Of a stretch of 64,000 nt of DNA, positions 45,589-59,305 are shown in pieces. The DNA is from Cunninghamia lanceolata (Eukaryota; Streptophyta; Pinopsida; Cupressales; Cupressaceae). Made by a program: the position numbers and the translations under genes. The notes beneath the pieces were generated by a model. The model was given only the letters and a program-made list of their open reading frames with translations, had not been told where the DNA came from and ran no database searches. Each line of letters starts with the position of its first letter. Position 1 is the first letter of the stretch. The DNA is taken from the NCBI GenBank assembly GCA_027924645.1, contig BSBN01000297.1, forward strand, positions 9,424,001 through 9,488,000, in the 5' to 3' direction.

Positions 45589-47104
45589 ATTCTTTTGGAC
45601 TTAATTTATCCTAGATTGTTACTATGAGAAAGTATCCATGTTTCATGATTAGATAAAACCTCTTTGGGTATTGATCCTTTTTACAATATTCATGGAATGA
45701 AGAAGATGAGCAATAATTTTTGTACTAGATATCTAGGAGGACACCATAGATGATGTTCATTCTAATTATATACATGGTTGCTAAGAAAAAAGTCAAAAGA
45801 CAGCTAAATTTGTACACTAATTTGCATGTTGATTTGGTATTCAAAATTTAACCTTTCATACCAAATATTTCAATAGATTCAATTCTTAATAGATTAATAG
45901 TTACTAGAATCCCAAGAAAAATAACGTCATACAAGCATAACTATGTAGATATGAAAACTTTATAAAAAAACAATTTTTCCTATAAATAGGGTTTCAAAGA
46001 AAATTAAGAGACCTGCTGATATAAATTTATTTAAAAAATATAAAAATATGCATAGCTTAATCAAAGACTCAATTATATCCTTACAAGTATAGAAGTATAG
46101 TTATGTAGAGATACTTTATAAGCAAACAATTTTCCTCATAAATGGATTCTAAAAGAAAATGAAGAGACATGGTAATATGTGATCATGCTTAAACACTATA
46201 ATAAGCTTCATAAAATAATCAAGGACTCATATATATCCTCACCTTCCATTTAGATGCCTCTTCCCACTCACTTCTAATTGAAAGAGAGACACTAGAGTTT
46301 AAAAATCAAAATGTAATTTATAAGTTTTAAGAAATGAATTAAGAATTGAAACCTAAACTATGGGTGTTTGAATTAATCTATTTTTTATCTAGGTGTACTA
46401 AATGAATGGAGGGTTAATATCCATTGAATGGATAAAATAGAATATGCAGAGTTTAAGTGAGGCATGTCAAGATTTCAACATCAAGGAGACCTGTGGTAGA
46501 TTGATCTCCATTCTAATACAAAGGAAATAAATAAGCATTCAATTCAACATGGAGTCATTCAATAGGCACATGGAAGGAAAGAAATCCTTCAGTATGCAAG
46601 AGATCTATCAAGAGAAATATAGACAAGTATACCTCCACTAGGCAACATTTATATCTTTAGATTGTCATAGCCACCCAACTTTCATGGTAGGACAAGGATG
46701 ATAGGAGAAGATCAAATATAAATGTACAAAATACCTACCAGAAGGTTAAATGCAACCACAATCCATATTCAAGAAAAGGCAAAAGTTTTAAAAAACCATT
46801 ACTGGCAAATAGGCTATAGCTGATGGCGAGGAGGAATGGTGATGATGTTCAAAGATGCGAAGGGAGATTTTAATTAAACAAGAAGACCTATCACCATCAG
46901 TTCATTCTCTCTTTACACCTAACATTAATGTCAATGCTAGTTAATATTTTTTCCCTCTTTAGAAAACTTGTTTTGCACGATCTGATGGAGGATGATAAGT
47001 CAAACAGATGCCTAGCTTTTCCAGTGATGCCGTGGGAACTAGAAATCAAAGGACGGGTCAAGATCATGGATATGAACTAGGTATTCAATATTAATTACAC
47101 CTTA
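45589..47104. other. AT-rich flank, no gene
   Basis: Paralogue of 10360-11941, with no recognisable reading frame. Confidence 0.5.
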
Positions 47105-47434
47105 GTGCAATCCGCAAGCAGGAATATTTGTGGCCAATGGTGGTTGGATGGAGTAGAAGACAAAATTTTTCACTGGTTGGATGTTGTTTCCACCTTCCTT
47201 TCAGATATGATGGACTTAGTCCAAGACAATCACTTTGTTCATGCTATTGTAACAAGCCTAGTTTTCAATTACCTATATAACTTGGAGAGGTGGAGTTTGG
47301 TTCACTATGAGCATGACCTACTAAAAGGGGAGGCAATTGTGGGGGGATTATTTCCTATTCAAATGGTGAGAACTTCACCAGTGGTAGAATACATCACCAG
47401 GCGATGCAGAGAGGCCTATCATGCAATTGCATAA
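47105..47434 (+). CDS. hypothetical ~100-codon reading frame, paralogue of 11942-12250
   Basis: Contains CGQWWLDGVEDKIFHWLDVV and ends EYITRRCREAYHAIA. The frame is preserved relative to the other copy and is slightly longer at the C-terminus. The gypsy element starts 25 bp downstream. Function unknown. Confidence 0.25.
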   Translation: MQSASRNICGQWWLDGVEDKIFHWLDVVSTFLSDMMDLVQDNHFVHAIVTSLVFNYLYNLERWSLVHYEHDLLKGEAIVGGLFPIQMVRTSPVVEYITRRCREAYHAIA

Positions 47435-47459
47435 GTGGCTTGGATAGGGCATTGCTCAG

Positions 47460-50400
47460 TTTTACATCCCCTTTTTGGATTCAATATTACCATTTACTTT
47501 TTCTTAACTAGTACAGTTATGTGGATATGTTTTAACATCATAGGAACTGATGAAGTGAATAAAAAAAGGTTAATTTTATTAAATTATGAAATTTAGTTGA
47601 TTATGATCAATTTGATGTTATGAATTTTGATATGAAAATGAAATGATTTGATATAAATATGTTTTGATTAGAACATTGGTACTCTGACCACAAATTGTAT
47701 GTGAGATTGTCAAAAACAAGAAAAGATGGAACATATTTGCCAAGAAGAAAGAAGAAGAGAAATTGTCTTTGAGAAAGAGAGAATAGACTCTAGAATAACC
47801 ATGGGTGTTTGCCACTGAAAACCCAAATCAGGTAGACAAACCTAGATGCTTTGAGTTCAGGCTAAGTCATTTTTAGATGAGAGTCGAGGTTTGCAAGAAA
47901 AGGTCTTTATCCTTTTGTAAGTCATCGTATTGAGTATGGGAAATCAACATCAGTGTCGTAATACTCTGAATCGTGTCGTCAAACATGAATGATTGATATA
48001 TTGTTTATATGTTTATATGTATATACTTGTGGTTGAATTGTAAGTCTTATCTTGTTTTTGGTTCGGTGCAAAAGTTAAAATTGTGCATAAGTCGATCCCA
48101 AACCTTGTTTTAGCATTTGCGCTCAATTTATCATTATCGTTGTAAAGCGCTATGAGCATATGACGTAAACTTCTCCTCGCAAAATTTGACGGATGTTGAA
48201 TTGTTCTTTATTGGGCTTGAATACTAAAGGGTTTAAATAATGTTTTAAAATCTAGAGACCATGGTGTGTAGTACCCTTGGTCGTAAGGTATTGTAATATG
48301 TAATATTTTGTTAGTTATAATTTAAGTGTCATTTTGAGATAATTACTTTATTCTTGAGTGATGTCGGTAATCAGGGAGAAGATCGAGAGGGACACATTTA
48401 AGTTCTTTTCTATGATGTATTTTAATTTGAATAGTCTTTTTGCCTTCAAGCTTTAGACCTCTTGTTGATTGTCGGTATAGATTTTAATTCAAAACCTTTG
48501 CATTGATTTATACTCATAGCAGATATGAGTAGTAGGATAGTTGATTAAAATTGCCAACCACCACCTCACCTATGTGGAGCTCCATCTTGGAGAATGATCA
48601 CGATTTGTGGGAGTGGCCAAACCATTTTCTGGTTGAGGTCGCATAAGGTGGGAAAATGTTTTGCATGTCAGATAAAATACCCTTATCGATAAGCATGGTC
48701 TAGTTAGTGGAGAAGACAATTATTCCTTCACAGTGAACGTGGGAGATATAGAGTAGTACGGGCTAGTTTTTAAAAGACAAAACACAAAGGAGAATCAAAA
48801 ACAAGTCTGTGCAAGGAGAAACAAGTGAACGACTGAGAGAATAGCAAGTGTCATGGACTAGTTTGTAAGTGAACTCAAGAGATGATCTACAGGTTATCTT
48901 CCTCTCTTCACTGCGCAGTCATAGTTTTCTTGTTCTGAGTAATGTCTTCACTAGCATTTCGATGGAACTTAGATTTTGCTTGAAGATACAAAGTGTTATT
49001 TGTTAATAATTGTAGTCTATGTGTTTTTTCATCATCAAAATGAGAGCAATGTTATGTCTTCTACACTGCACTACAATGCACCAAAGATGTGAAACCCACA
49101 ATTTATTGTGTTGTTCGATGAAGGTCAAGAATAATTGTGAAGTCATCAGTTTTACTTTAGAATGTTTATAGTTATGTGTAGGGTGCAAATCTAAGTAAGT
49201 GTTGGTCATAAAACATTTCAGCCAATACAAGCTACAGTGGGAAAACATTTGTCGACAAATAATAAGATCTCTTTGGATAGTCAAATACAATCCCTTGGCT
49301 CTGTCAAGTTTAAAGATCAGTTAGTATTAGAGTAAAAGACTTGTTTGTGTCAAAAATCTATGGAGGACTATTATTAGTGAGAGGTGCAAGTCGTAACATG
49401 CAAATATTCATAGTCATCCTCTTTTTCTGAGTTAAAACTAGTCGGTCGACCATGGTGAAATTGTTAACCTAGCTGCGAATAATAACAAGCTTTAGATTAT
49501 ATGCTTTTGAAGGTAATTCTTTTTCTATTGAAGTATTTAAACTATTGTTTTTCTAAGAGAAGACCTTATTGTTATACCAATTATTATTATGAAGTTATTT
49601 TTTTACAATGTAATGAGTCTTTTATCAAGTCTCAAGCTTAGACTTACATGCAATATTATTGCTAGAAGAAACGATATGACAGGGTTTTCTAATGTATATA
49701 TCAACAAGATTAAGCTATGTCGAAGATTTCGACACATCAAAGTAGTATATTGTGAGTGTTAAATTTTAACATAGGGTTTTCGAACATTGTATTCTTTAAA
49801 TTGGCTTTTAGTGAAACCCTTCCAAAACAACAGAGTTGAGTTTAGTGTCCACTCAAGAGTGGATAATTTAAACAATGGGCTAACTTAGAGATTGCTGTAA
49901 CAACATGTAGTGTTATCTGAATAATCAATATGCTAGGAAACCATTCTTTAATCATGAAGATGAAGAGGTTTCCATGAGCTTGTAGAGAGAGAGTAAACCT
50001 CAATGCCATGCGTTAATGCATGATAAATTTCAAACACCTTGAGGTTATCGAGGTTGTTATATAGAACTTATGAGTAGGTAACTATATGATTGCGATTAAT
50101 TCAAGTCAAGTGGGGTGGGTGAACTTATTTCATGCGTTGATACAACGCTAATTATATTCAAGTCCTTTGGCCAAGGTATGCATGATCCTCAAGTGCATTA
50201 AATGTTCACTGTGACTAGATGGCTTAGCTTGTGGAGTGGTCATGCTTGACTAGAGGGTATCTAGGGGATTTCATGATAACAAGTCACGTAGGTCACAACA
50301 CCAGAACTCAGATGGAAAACACCATTGGTTATCCTAAGTCTATCCTCTTTGAGTAAGGTAGGGCCACTTTCAGTTAGGAAGGAGTGTAGGAGACCGACGG

Positions 50401-50747
50401 TTTGTGGTTGGAGGTTAAGATCCTTGAAGATACTTTCTCTTCTTAATTCTTGAGGATTGTTGAGACTTGAATTTGGATGGTCGACAATCGAGATGCAGTG
50501 ACATTGGTAAGTTCCTATTTTGGATTTGTTCTAAGTAACTTTTAACAACATATTGTTTAAATGTTATGGATGATTATTTCCTTTTGTATAAGATATATAT
50601 TCATGATTATTGTAAGTTGATGGATGTTATTCTTGGTTATAAGAATTGGAAACAAATTACTTTTCTGTTTTAAACTTTCAAAAAAAAAAAAAATTACCTT
50701 TGGTTAAAAACTTTGTTTTTAGAGTGAAATCAGAACTTGGTGTTACA
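47460..50747 (+). repeat. 5' LTR of gypsy 2
   Basis: 3288 bp, from TTTTACATCC (TG mutated to TT at the tip) to GGTGTTACA. Confidence 0.9.
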
Positions 50748-50749
50748 TG

Positions 50750-50761
50750 TGGTATCAGAGC
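50750..50761 (+). other. primer binding site, tRNA-iMet
   Basis: TGGTATCAGAGC two bases after the 5' LTR. Confidence 0.9.
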
Positions 50762-50854
50762 TAACTAGGTTTAGCACTAGGCCTGATGAGTCTCCTAACC
50801 TGATTAGGAATCAACATTATGTGGGTAGCTATTGATTTGATTTACTATGCCAAG

Positions 50855-51247
50855 ATGGTATGTATCAAGAAAATCGCAAGGAAGTCCTTCGCTGGTAAGA
50901 AACATTATCTTCAAGCTAAGCAGAAATGACTTGTGATGATCAAGGCTATTGAGAAAATGAATGATTAAAATGACATTTGGCTAGATGATGTGGAAACTTT
51001 TTCCAATGCTCCATCATGACTCAAACGAATGAAAAAAGAACTCCTAGAGATAGCTAGGATGGCAGCTCGAATCATGGTCAATTGCTGCCCTATTAGTGTA
51101 CCAATGATTACTAGGGATCCCTGTATACCACCTAGAGCTGAAATCATTGTACTATCATCTGATAGCAAGTCTAAGGGTTATACACCTTGTGAATATGTGT
51201 CAGACAATGAATCCGAAGGTTACACCCCACTTGTAAATATTGAGTGA
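50855..51247 (+). pseudogene. extra leader frame between primer site and gag of gypsy 2
   Basis: From ATG 50855 to TGA 51245 one frame reads MVCIKKIARKSFAGKKHY at the start and later LKRMKKELLEIARMAARIM. It ends in a repeated motif, SKGYTPCEYVSDN then SEGYTPLVNIE. Three in-frame stops (TGA 50927, TAA 50966, TGA 51017) interrupt it but no shift is needed. It lies in a different frame from gag. It is basic at the N-terminus and serine/acid-rich at the C-terminus. No family is recognised. It could be an additional element-encoded protein or a chance frame. Confidence 0.4.
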
Positions 51248-51426
51248 AACATGAGATATGTCTATCTTTAAAGAATGTATATATAGTTTTGCAAAGTATA
51301 ATAAAGACAAATTTTTGTTTGAGAATAATTATGGTTATGAGCAATTGTTGTGTTTTGATAATATACAAAATGATAAATCATAGAACTGATTAGTACTTAC
51401 TTAATTAGGTGAGAAAACAAACAATC

Positions 51427-54400
51427 ATGGATCAATCAGAGTTTAATGAGAGAGAAGATCAGGAAGGTCACAACTCTCAGGAAAACTCCACTGATAAACT
51501 GGACATAATTCTTAATATGCTTACTGAAACTAAGGACAGGTTGGGCAAATTAGAAAAGAAAGTGAATGAAACCAGGAATACAAAGGGTGAAAATGAGAAT
51601 TCTAATAATGCAAGTAAAAGTAAACAACAGGATCTTGGCACGTCAAGTGAAAACTAAGATGATAGTGAAACTCAGAGGGAGACAAAAGACAAACTTGCAT
51701 TGGAACTATCTAAGGATATGAAAAAGATTATCCCTCACAAATTTGATGAAACAAAAACTAGTGATGCAGCAGAAGCATGGTTAATAGAAATGGAGAAATA
51801 CTTTGAAATCAAAAATTACTCTAAGATTATAAAGGTAGTGTGGGGAGCATATCAGTTATCTAGAGAAGCATCCACTTGGTGGATGAACAAGAAAATGGAA
51901 CTGGAATTAAGTCCCTTGAAGGTGGCACGAAATGAATTTGTGGAACTTTTTTGAAAGAGGTGGTTACCACAACTATATTTTAATTAAAAGTTAACAGATT
52001 TCCAAAACCTCAGGCAAGGTGATCTGTCTATGGTTGAATATGCAGAAAAATTTGCTAGATTATTGAAGTATGGTCCTCAATATCAAAAGGACGAAAGATT
52101 TAGGATAAGAAAATTTATCATGGGACTCAATCCTCAGATTGGTGGTGAGGTGGAGGTGCATGGTCCAAACACAATGGACTAGGTTTACGAGAAAGCAATT
52201 AAGCAGGAATAGAAGATCAAATCCATTTATGCCTACTGTGAAAAGAAACGTAAGAGATTTGATAAGAACTACAATGATCAGACGTATAAAAGGAAGAATG
52301 AAAAAGGATATGGAAACAAGAGGTTTGATAAAGATAATTGGAAAAACAAAGGGGGATTTGGTAATGAACGTAGAAATGAAGATTATAAGAAAAATGACAA
52401 TTTTAAGAAGAATGATGATGCTATGAGTAGACCATCCGAGAAGAGAGGACCAATTGGAGGATTTTTTTCTTGTGGTGGAGATCATTATGCTAACCGTTGT
52501 CCTAATAAAAAGCAGAATGGGCAGCCTAGGAATAAGGTACTTCCTTCACAGTAGGAAGCGTTTCAACAAAGGATTCATGCCACCCTTGATAATCGACAAG
52601 CTAAGTATCAGATTACTCCCATTGAGATGACAAGTACATTATTTGGAGTTCCTGTTTCTATTCTATTTGATATTGGTTCAACAGAAAATTTTGTGTCATC
52701 TAGAGTCTTAAGTAAATTTCCTAGAAGAGCTGGTTTTATGTCAAAACCATGGACAGTTGAGTATGCAAATCACTCAAAGGCTCAGGTAGAGCAATGTTTG
52801 TTTGAAGCTAAGATTGATATTTCAAACTTCTCCACTGAGGTAAATTTATATGTAGCACCTTTAGGGTCCTACGATGTCATCTTAGGAATGAATTGGTTGT
52901 GGAGACATAGGGCCAAGGTAGATTGTTTTGATAAAACAATTAAGTGCTTGGATGATAAAGGAAATACAGTAAATTTTCAAGGTATTCAAAGGGAAATAAG
53001 GATCAGATCTATTTCTTCAAAACAATTAAAGCGGGCTAGGCATAAGGGATGTCAACTTTTTTGTAGTCAAAATGGACCTAGTAGAGGAAGCCTTAGAGAA
53101 GCAAACATTTGAGGAAAAATATCCATATCTTTGCAATTTCAGTGATGTATTTCCTGAGGAACTACTAGGCTTGCCTCTGAAAAGAACATTTGATTTTACC
53201 ATAGATATTAAACTAGGATCTGAGCCAGTATCTAAAGCTCCATATCGAATGACCACTATTGAACTTATGGAATTGAAGGCTCAATTGCGGGAGCTATTGT
53301 CTAAAGATCTAATTAGGCCAAGTGTATCACCAAGGGGAGCTCTATTTATTTTTATCAAGAAGGATGGAACCCTTAGACTGTGTATAGATTATCGGATGCT
53401 AAATAAGGAAACAATAAAGAATAAGTATCCACTCCCACGTATTGATAATTTATTTGACCAAATGTGTGGTGCATCAGTATTTGCGAATATAGATTTGAGA
53501 TCCGGATACCATCAGTTGAGCTTGAAAGATGAATATATTCAGAAGACTGCATTTAGAACAAGATATGGTCATTATGAGTTTACTGTGTTGCCATTTGGAT
53601 TAACCAATGTACTAGCCACCTTCATGAATCTCATGAATAGTGTTTTCAGAGATTGCCTTGATAAATTTGTCCTAGTTTTCATAGATGATATTATGATATA
53701 TTCCAAAAATGAGGAGGAGCATAGAGAACATATTCAAATTGTTTTGCAACGATTAAGAGAACACAAATTGTATGCGAAACTCTTGAAATGCACTTTCTTT
53801 TATAAAGAAGTGCAGTATTTGGGACATACAATATCAGCTGAAGGGATATCAGTTGACCCATCTAAAATTAAGGCTATTATGAAATGACTTGTACCTTCCA
53901 ATGTTTTAGAGGTACGAAGTTTTATGGGATTGGCCAGATATTATAGAAAATTTGTTTTGAATTTATCAAGTATTGCTAGTCCAATTACTTCCTTGCAGAG
54001 AAAAGGAAAATTGTTTGCTTGGACTGAAGAATGTCAAAAGGCATTTGATTTGTTAAAAGAAAAGTTAATAACAACACCAATCTTGAAAGTCCCTGATCCT
54101 AAAGGACAATTTGAGGTTATTACTGATGCCTCAGGAGAAGGGTTAGGAGGTGTGGTTATGCAAGATGGGCATGTAATAGCCTATGAATCAAGAAAGTTGA
54201 AAAACTATGAGCAAAATTACGCTCCTCATGACTTAGAACTGGCAGCAGTGATTCATGCCCTTCAGATGTGATGACACTATTTGTTGGGAAAGACTTTTAT
54301 ACTAAAATTAGATCATCAAAGTCTTTGTTACATATTTACACAACTTCATCTCAATGCAAGACAAAGGAGATGGTTAGAATTAATATCAGATTATGACTTT

Positions 54401-55951
54401 GTGATTTCTTATATCAAAGATAAAGAAAACTGAGTAGCTGATGCTTTAAGTAGAAGAAGACACATAGCTTCTATAATTTCTATTCATGCTAATTTTAAAG
54501 ATTTAGTAGTGCAAAGTTTATATGGAGATGAATGTTATGAGCAGGTGAAACAAGCTTTGCAATTAGACCCTAAGGATCCAAGATATGACAGATTCTATTT
54601 TGAGTTAGATGGATTGATGAGATTTAAGGGAAGAATCTATGTTCCTAATTTTGTAGAACTTAGAAACCTTGTTTGGAAGGAAGTTCATTGTGCACCTTAT
54701 TCGGGACACCTAGGAGTAACAAAACTTTTAGCTGATGTCAAGCTGCTATATTTCTAGAAAGGAATAAAAAGCGATGCTACAAGGTTTGTAGCAAGTTGTT
54801 TGGAGTGTCAGAGAGTGATGGCAGAACACCAACATCTTGTTGTATTGTTATACTCGCATGATATTCCAGAATGGAAATGGCAGGTTGTTAGAATGGATTT
54901 TGTTCAAGGGTTACCAATGTCTAAGAATAGGCATGATGCAATATTGGTTGTTGTAGATAAACTAACCAAGGTAGCACATTTTATACAAAGAAATTTGACA
55001 GATGGAGCTCATATTTTAGCTCAGAAATTTGTGCAAGAAATATTCAGATTGCATGGGGTACCTGAAAAGATTATATCTGATAGAGATGCTCGAATAACCT
55101 CTCAGTTTTGGCAAACTTTATTTTCAGCATTAGGGACTAAACTCAATGTGAAAACCACTTATCATCCTGAAACCGATGGACAAACAGAAAGGGTTAATTA
55201 GGTCTTAGAAGATCTTTTAAGAATGTATTGCATGAATCAACAATATAGATGGGAGGAATATTTACCTCTTGTTGAATTTTTCTAGAACAATTCCTATCAT
55301 TCCGCCATTAAGATGGCACCATTTGAAGCATTATATGGAAGGAAATGCAGAACTCCTATAAGCTGGGATAAGCTGGAAGATAGGATAAGCATTGGACGTT
55401 AAATGCTTGTAGATATGGAAGAAAAAGTGGAAATGATTGGGAATAGGTTGGCAGAAGCCAATGATAGGCAAAAAAGTTATGCAGATCGTAAATGGGAGCC
55501 TAGACATTTCTCTGTTGGTGAGAAAGTTCTTTTGAGAGTGAAACCCCATAAAAGCTTAATCAAATTTGGTAAATCATCAAAGTTGGCTCCTCAATATGTC
55601 AGACCTTTTGAAGTCCTTGAGATTATCAATCCAGTGGCCTACAAAGTTGTTCTACCTCTAGTCTTGTCCAAAATGCATAATGTTTTTCATGTTTCATACC
55701 TAAAGAAATATTTTTTAGGTAATGACCACATTCTTAAATGGAATTCTTTATAGATACAAGAGCTAGGAGTGGTTGTGATTAAGCCACTCAAGGTGTTTGA
55801 AATGCATCAACTTCATTTACGTAATCGAGAGGTTTTGCAATACAAAATTTAGTGGGACCAATTTGGCGAGGATAGCGCCACTTGGGAAGACTATAATGAT
55901 ATCTACCAAATATTTCCTTATCTTTTCAAAAACACTAATGTTAAACTATAA
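51427..55951 (+). pseudogene. gypsy gag-pol 2
   Basis: Gag begins at ATG 51427 (MDQSEFNERED), has a coiled region and the AWLIEMEKYFEI core. It ends in a zinc knuckle whose first cysteine is phenylalanine (FFSCGGDHYANRCP, about 52468). Protease reads FDIGSTENFV, with DTG altered (about 52668). Reverse transcriptase shows [11 protein letters not shown] (about 53680). RNase H shows VITDASGEGLGGV (about 54117). Integrase shows HCAPYSGHLG, CLECQRVM, the aspartates in MDFVQGLP and SDRDARITSQFW, and ETDGQTERVN. The tail KLAPQYVRPFEVLE leads to a chromodomain-like SATWEDYNDI. An extra T near 53058 shifts the frame between protease and reverse transcriptase. More than ten stops occur, many as TAG or TGA at usual glutamine or tryptophan positions. 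Confidence 0.95.
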
Positions 55952-56025
55952 AAGTTTGTTTTATGTTAAAACAATTTCTTGGTAAATTCAATCATCCGGG
56001 ACGATGATTCTATAGGAGAAAGATA

Positions 56026-59000
56026 TGTTACATCCTCTTTTTGGATTCAATATTACCATTTACTTTTTCTTAACTAGTACAGTTATGTGGATATGTTTTA
56101 ACATCATAGCAACTGATGAAATGAATAAAAAAGGTTAATTTTATGAAATTATGGAATTTACTTGATTATCATCAATTTGATGTTATGAATTTCGATATGA
56201 AAATGAAATGATTTGATATAAATATGTTTTGATTAGAACATTGGTACTCTGACCACAAATTATATGTGAGATTGTCAAAAACAAGAAAAGATGGAACATA
56301 TTCACCAAGAAGAAAGAAGAAGAGAAAGTATCTTTGAGAAAGAGAGAATAGACTCTGAAATAACCATGGGTGTTTGCCACTGAAAACGCAAATCAAGTAG
56401 ACAAATCTAGATGCTTTAAGTTCAAGCTAAGTCATTTTTAGACGAGATTCAAGGTTTGCAAGAATAGGTCTTTCTCCTTTCGTAAGTCGTCGTATTGAGT
56501 ATGGGAAATCGACATCAGTGTCGTAATACTCAGAATCATGTCATCAAACATGAATGACTGATATATTGTTTATATGTTTATATGTATATACTTGTGGTCA
56601 AATTGTAAGTCTTATCTTGTTTTTGGTTCAGCACAAAAGTCAAAATTGTGTGTAAGTCGATCCCAAACCTTGTTTTGGCGTTTGCACTCAATTCATCGTT
56701 ATTGTTGTAAAATGCTATGAGCGTATGATGTAAACATCTCCTTGCAAAATTTGATAGATGTTGAATTATTATTTATTGGGCTATTATCAAATACTAAAGG
56801 GTTTAAATAATGTTTTAAAATCTAGAGACCATGGTGTGTAGTACCCTTGGTCGTAAGGGATTGGAATAAGTAATATTTTGTTAGTTATAATTTAAGTGTC
56901 ATTTCGAGATAATTCCTTTATTCTTGAGCGATGTCGGTAATTGAGCAGAAGCTCGAGATGGACACATTTAAGTTCTTTTCTATGATGTCTTTTAATTTGA
57001 ATAGTCTTTTTGCCTTCAAGCTTTAGACCTCTTGTTGATTGTCGGTATAGCTTTTAATTCAAAACCTTTGCATTGATTTATACTCATAGCAGATATGAGT
57101 AGTAGGATACTTGGTTAAAACTGCCAACTGCCACCTCACCTATCTGAAGCTCCATCTTGGAGAATGATCACGATTTGTGGGAGTGGCCAAACCATTTTCT
57201 GCTTGAGGTCGCATAAGGTGGGAAAATGTTTTGCATGATAGATAAGATACCCTTAATCGATAGGCATGGTCTGGTTAGTGGAGGAGACAATTATTCCTTC
57301 ACAATGAACATGGGAGATATAGAGTAGTAAGGGTCAGTTTTTAGAAGACAGAACATGGAGGAGAAGCAAAAACAAGTCTATGCAAGGAGCAACAAGTGAA
57401 CGGCTAAGAGAATAGCAAGTGTCGTGGACCAGTTTGTAAGAGAGCTCAAGAGACTATCTACAGGTTCTCTTCCTCTCTTCGGTGCGTAGTCATAGTTTTC
57501 TTGTTATGAGTAATGTCTTCACTAGCATTTTGATGGAACATAGATTTTGCTTGAAGATACAAAGTGTTATTTGTTAATAACTGTAGTCTGTGTGTTTTGT
57601 CATCATCAAAATGAGAGAAATGTTATGTCTTCTACATTGTACTACACCACACCAAAGATGTGAAACCCACAGTTTATTGTGTTGTTCGACGAAGGTCGAG
57701 AATAATTGTGAAGTCATTGGTTTTACTTTAGAAGGTTTATAGTTATGTGTAGGGTGTAAATCTGAGTAAGTGTTGGTCATAAAATATTTCAGCCAATATA
57801 AGCCACAGCAGCAAAACATTTGTCGACAGAGAATAAGATCTCTTTGGATAGTCAAATACAATACCTTGGCTCTCTCAAGTTTAAAGGCTAGTTAGTATTA
57901 GAGTAAAAGACTTGTTTGTGTCAACCATCAATGGAGGATTATTATTAGTGAGAGGTGCAAGTCGTAACATGCAAATCTTCACAGTCATCCTCTTTTTCTG
58001 AGTTAAAACTAGTTGATCGACCATGGTGAAATTGTTAACCTAGCTGCAAATAATAACAAGCTTTAGATTATATGCTTTTGAAGGTAATTCTTTTTCTATT
58101 GAAGTATTTAAACTATTGTTTTTATGAGAGAAGACCTTATTGTTATACCAATTATTATTATGCATTTTTTTACAAACAATGTAATGAGTCTTTTGTCAAG
58201 TCTCAAGCTTAGACTGACATGCAATCTTATTGCTAGAAGAAACGATATGACAGGGTTTTCTAATATATAGATTGAAAAGACTAAGCTATGTCGAAGATTT
58301 TGACATGTCGAAGTAGTATATTGTGAGTGTTAAATTTTAACGTAGGGTTTTTGAACATTGTATTCTTTAAATTGGCTTTGAGTGAAACCCTTCCAAAACA
58401 ACAGAGTTGATTTTAGTGTCCACTCAAAAGTAGATAATTTAAACAATGGGCCAACTTAGAGATCATTGTAACAACACGTAGTGTTATCTGAATAATCAAT
58501 ATGCTAGGAAACCATTCTTTTATCATGAAGATGAAGAGGCTTCCATGAGCTTGTAGAGAGAGAGTAAACCTCAATGCCATGCATTAATGCATGATGAATT
58601 TCAAACACCTTGAGGTTATCGAGGTTGTTATATAGAACTTATAAATATGTAACTGTACGATTGCAATTAATTCAAGTCGAGTGGGGTGGGTGAAGTTATT
58701 TCATGTGTTGATACAATGCTAATTATATTCAAATCCTTTGGCCAAGGTAATGCATGATCCTCAAGTGCATTGAATGTTCACTGTGACTGGATGGCATAGC
58801 TTGTGGAGTGGTCATACTTGACTAGAGGGTATCTAGGGGATTGCATGATAACAAGTCACGTAGGTCACAACACTAGAACTCAATTGGCAAACACCATTGG
58901 TTATCCTAAGTTTGTCCTCTTTGAATAGGGTAGGGCCACTTCTAGTTAGGAAGGAGTGCGAGACCGAGACTTGAATTTGGATGGTTGATAATCGACATCC

Positions 59001-59174
59001 AGTAACATTGGTAAGTTCCTATTTTGGATTTGTTCTAGATTATTTCCTTTTGTATAAGATATATATTATGTTCTTCTTGGTTATAAGAGTTGGAAACAAA
59101 TTACTTTTCTATTTTAAACTTTCAAAAAAAAAATTACCTTTGGTTAAAAACATAGTTTTTAGAGTGAAATCAAA
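56026..59174 (+). repeat. 3' LTR of gypsy 2
   Basis: Starts TGTTACATCCTC. Relative to the 5' LTR it lacks about 85 bp after GAGACCGA (near 58960), further short stretches near 59040-59080, and the final GGTGTTACA. Confidence 0.9.
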
Positions 59175-59192
59175 ATCAGGCACAGTCACACT

Positions 59193-59305
59193 TTCACAAA
59201 GGCTATGAGGGTGAGATGCATGGATGTATTAATCTCAATAAGGTTTTCACAAAGCCTATGAGGGGGAGATGCACGGATATATTAATCTCAATAAGGTTTT
59301 TGAGG
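59193..59305. repeat. tandem duplication of ~55 bp
   Basis: TTCACAAAGGCTATGAGGGT to CTCAATAAGG is repeated at once as TTCACAAAGCCTATGAGGGG. Copy 1 of the segmental duplication (12312-12370) has a single unit. Confidence 0.8.

Larger units (their letters stand above)
47460..59174 (+). mobile_element. Ty3/gypsy retrotransposon 2, full length (11.7 kb)
   Basis: Inserted in segmental copy 2; the empty site is at about 12296-12301 in copy 1. Flanks CTCAG (47455-47459) and ATCAG (59175-59179) look like a 5-bp target duplication with one change. It has LTRs of about 3.2 kb, a primer site, an extra leader frame, gag, protease, reverse transcriptase, RNase H, integrase and a chromodomain-like tail. 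This order and the long LTRs suit a Tekay/Del-like chromovirus, which is inference. Confidence 0.95.

Noticed and set aside
53050..53112. Programmed frameshift between protease and reverse transcriptase of gypsy 2
   Set aside because: The change is one extra T in a T-run, next to many nonsense codons; simple slippage is enough.
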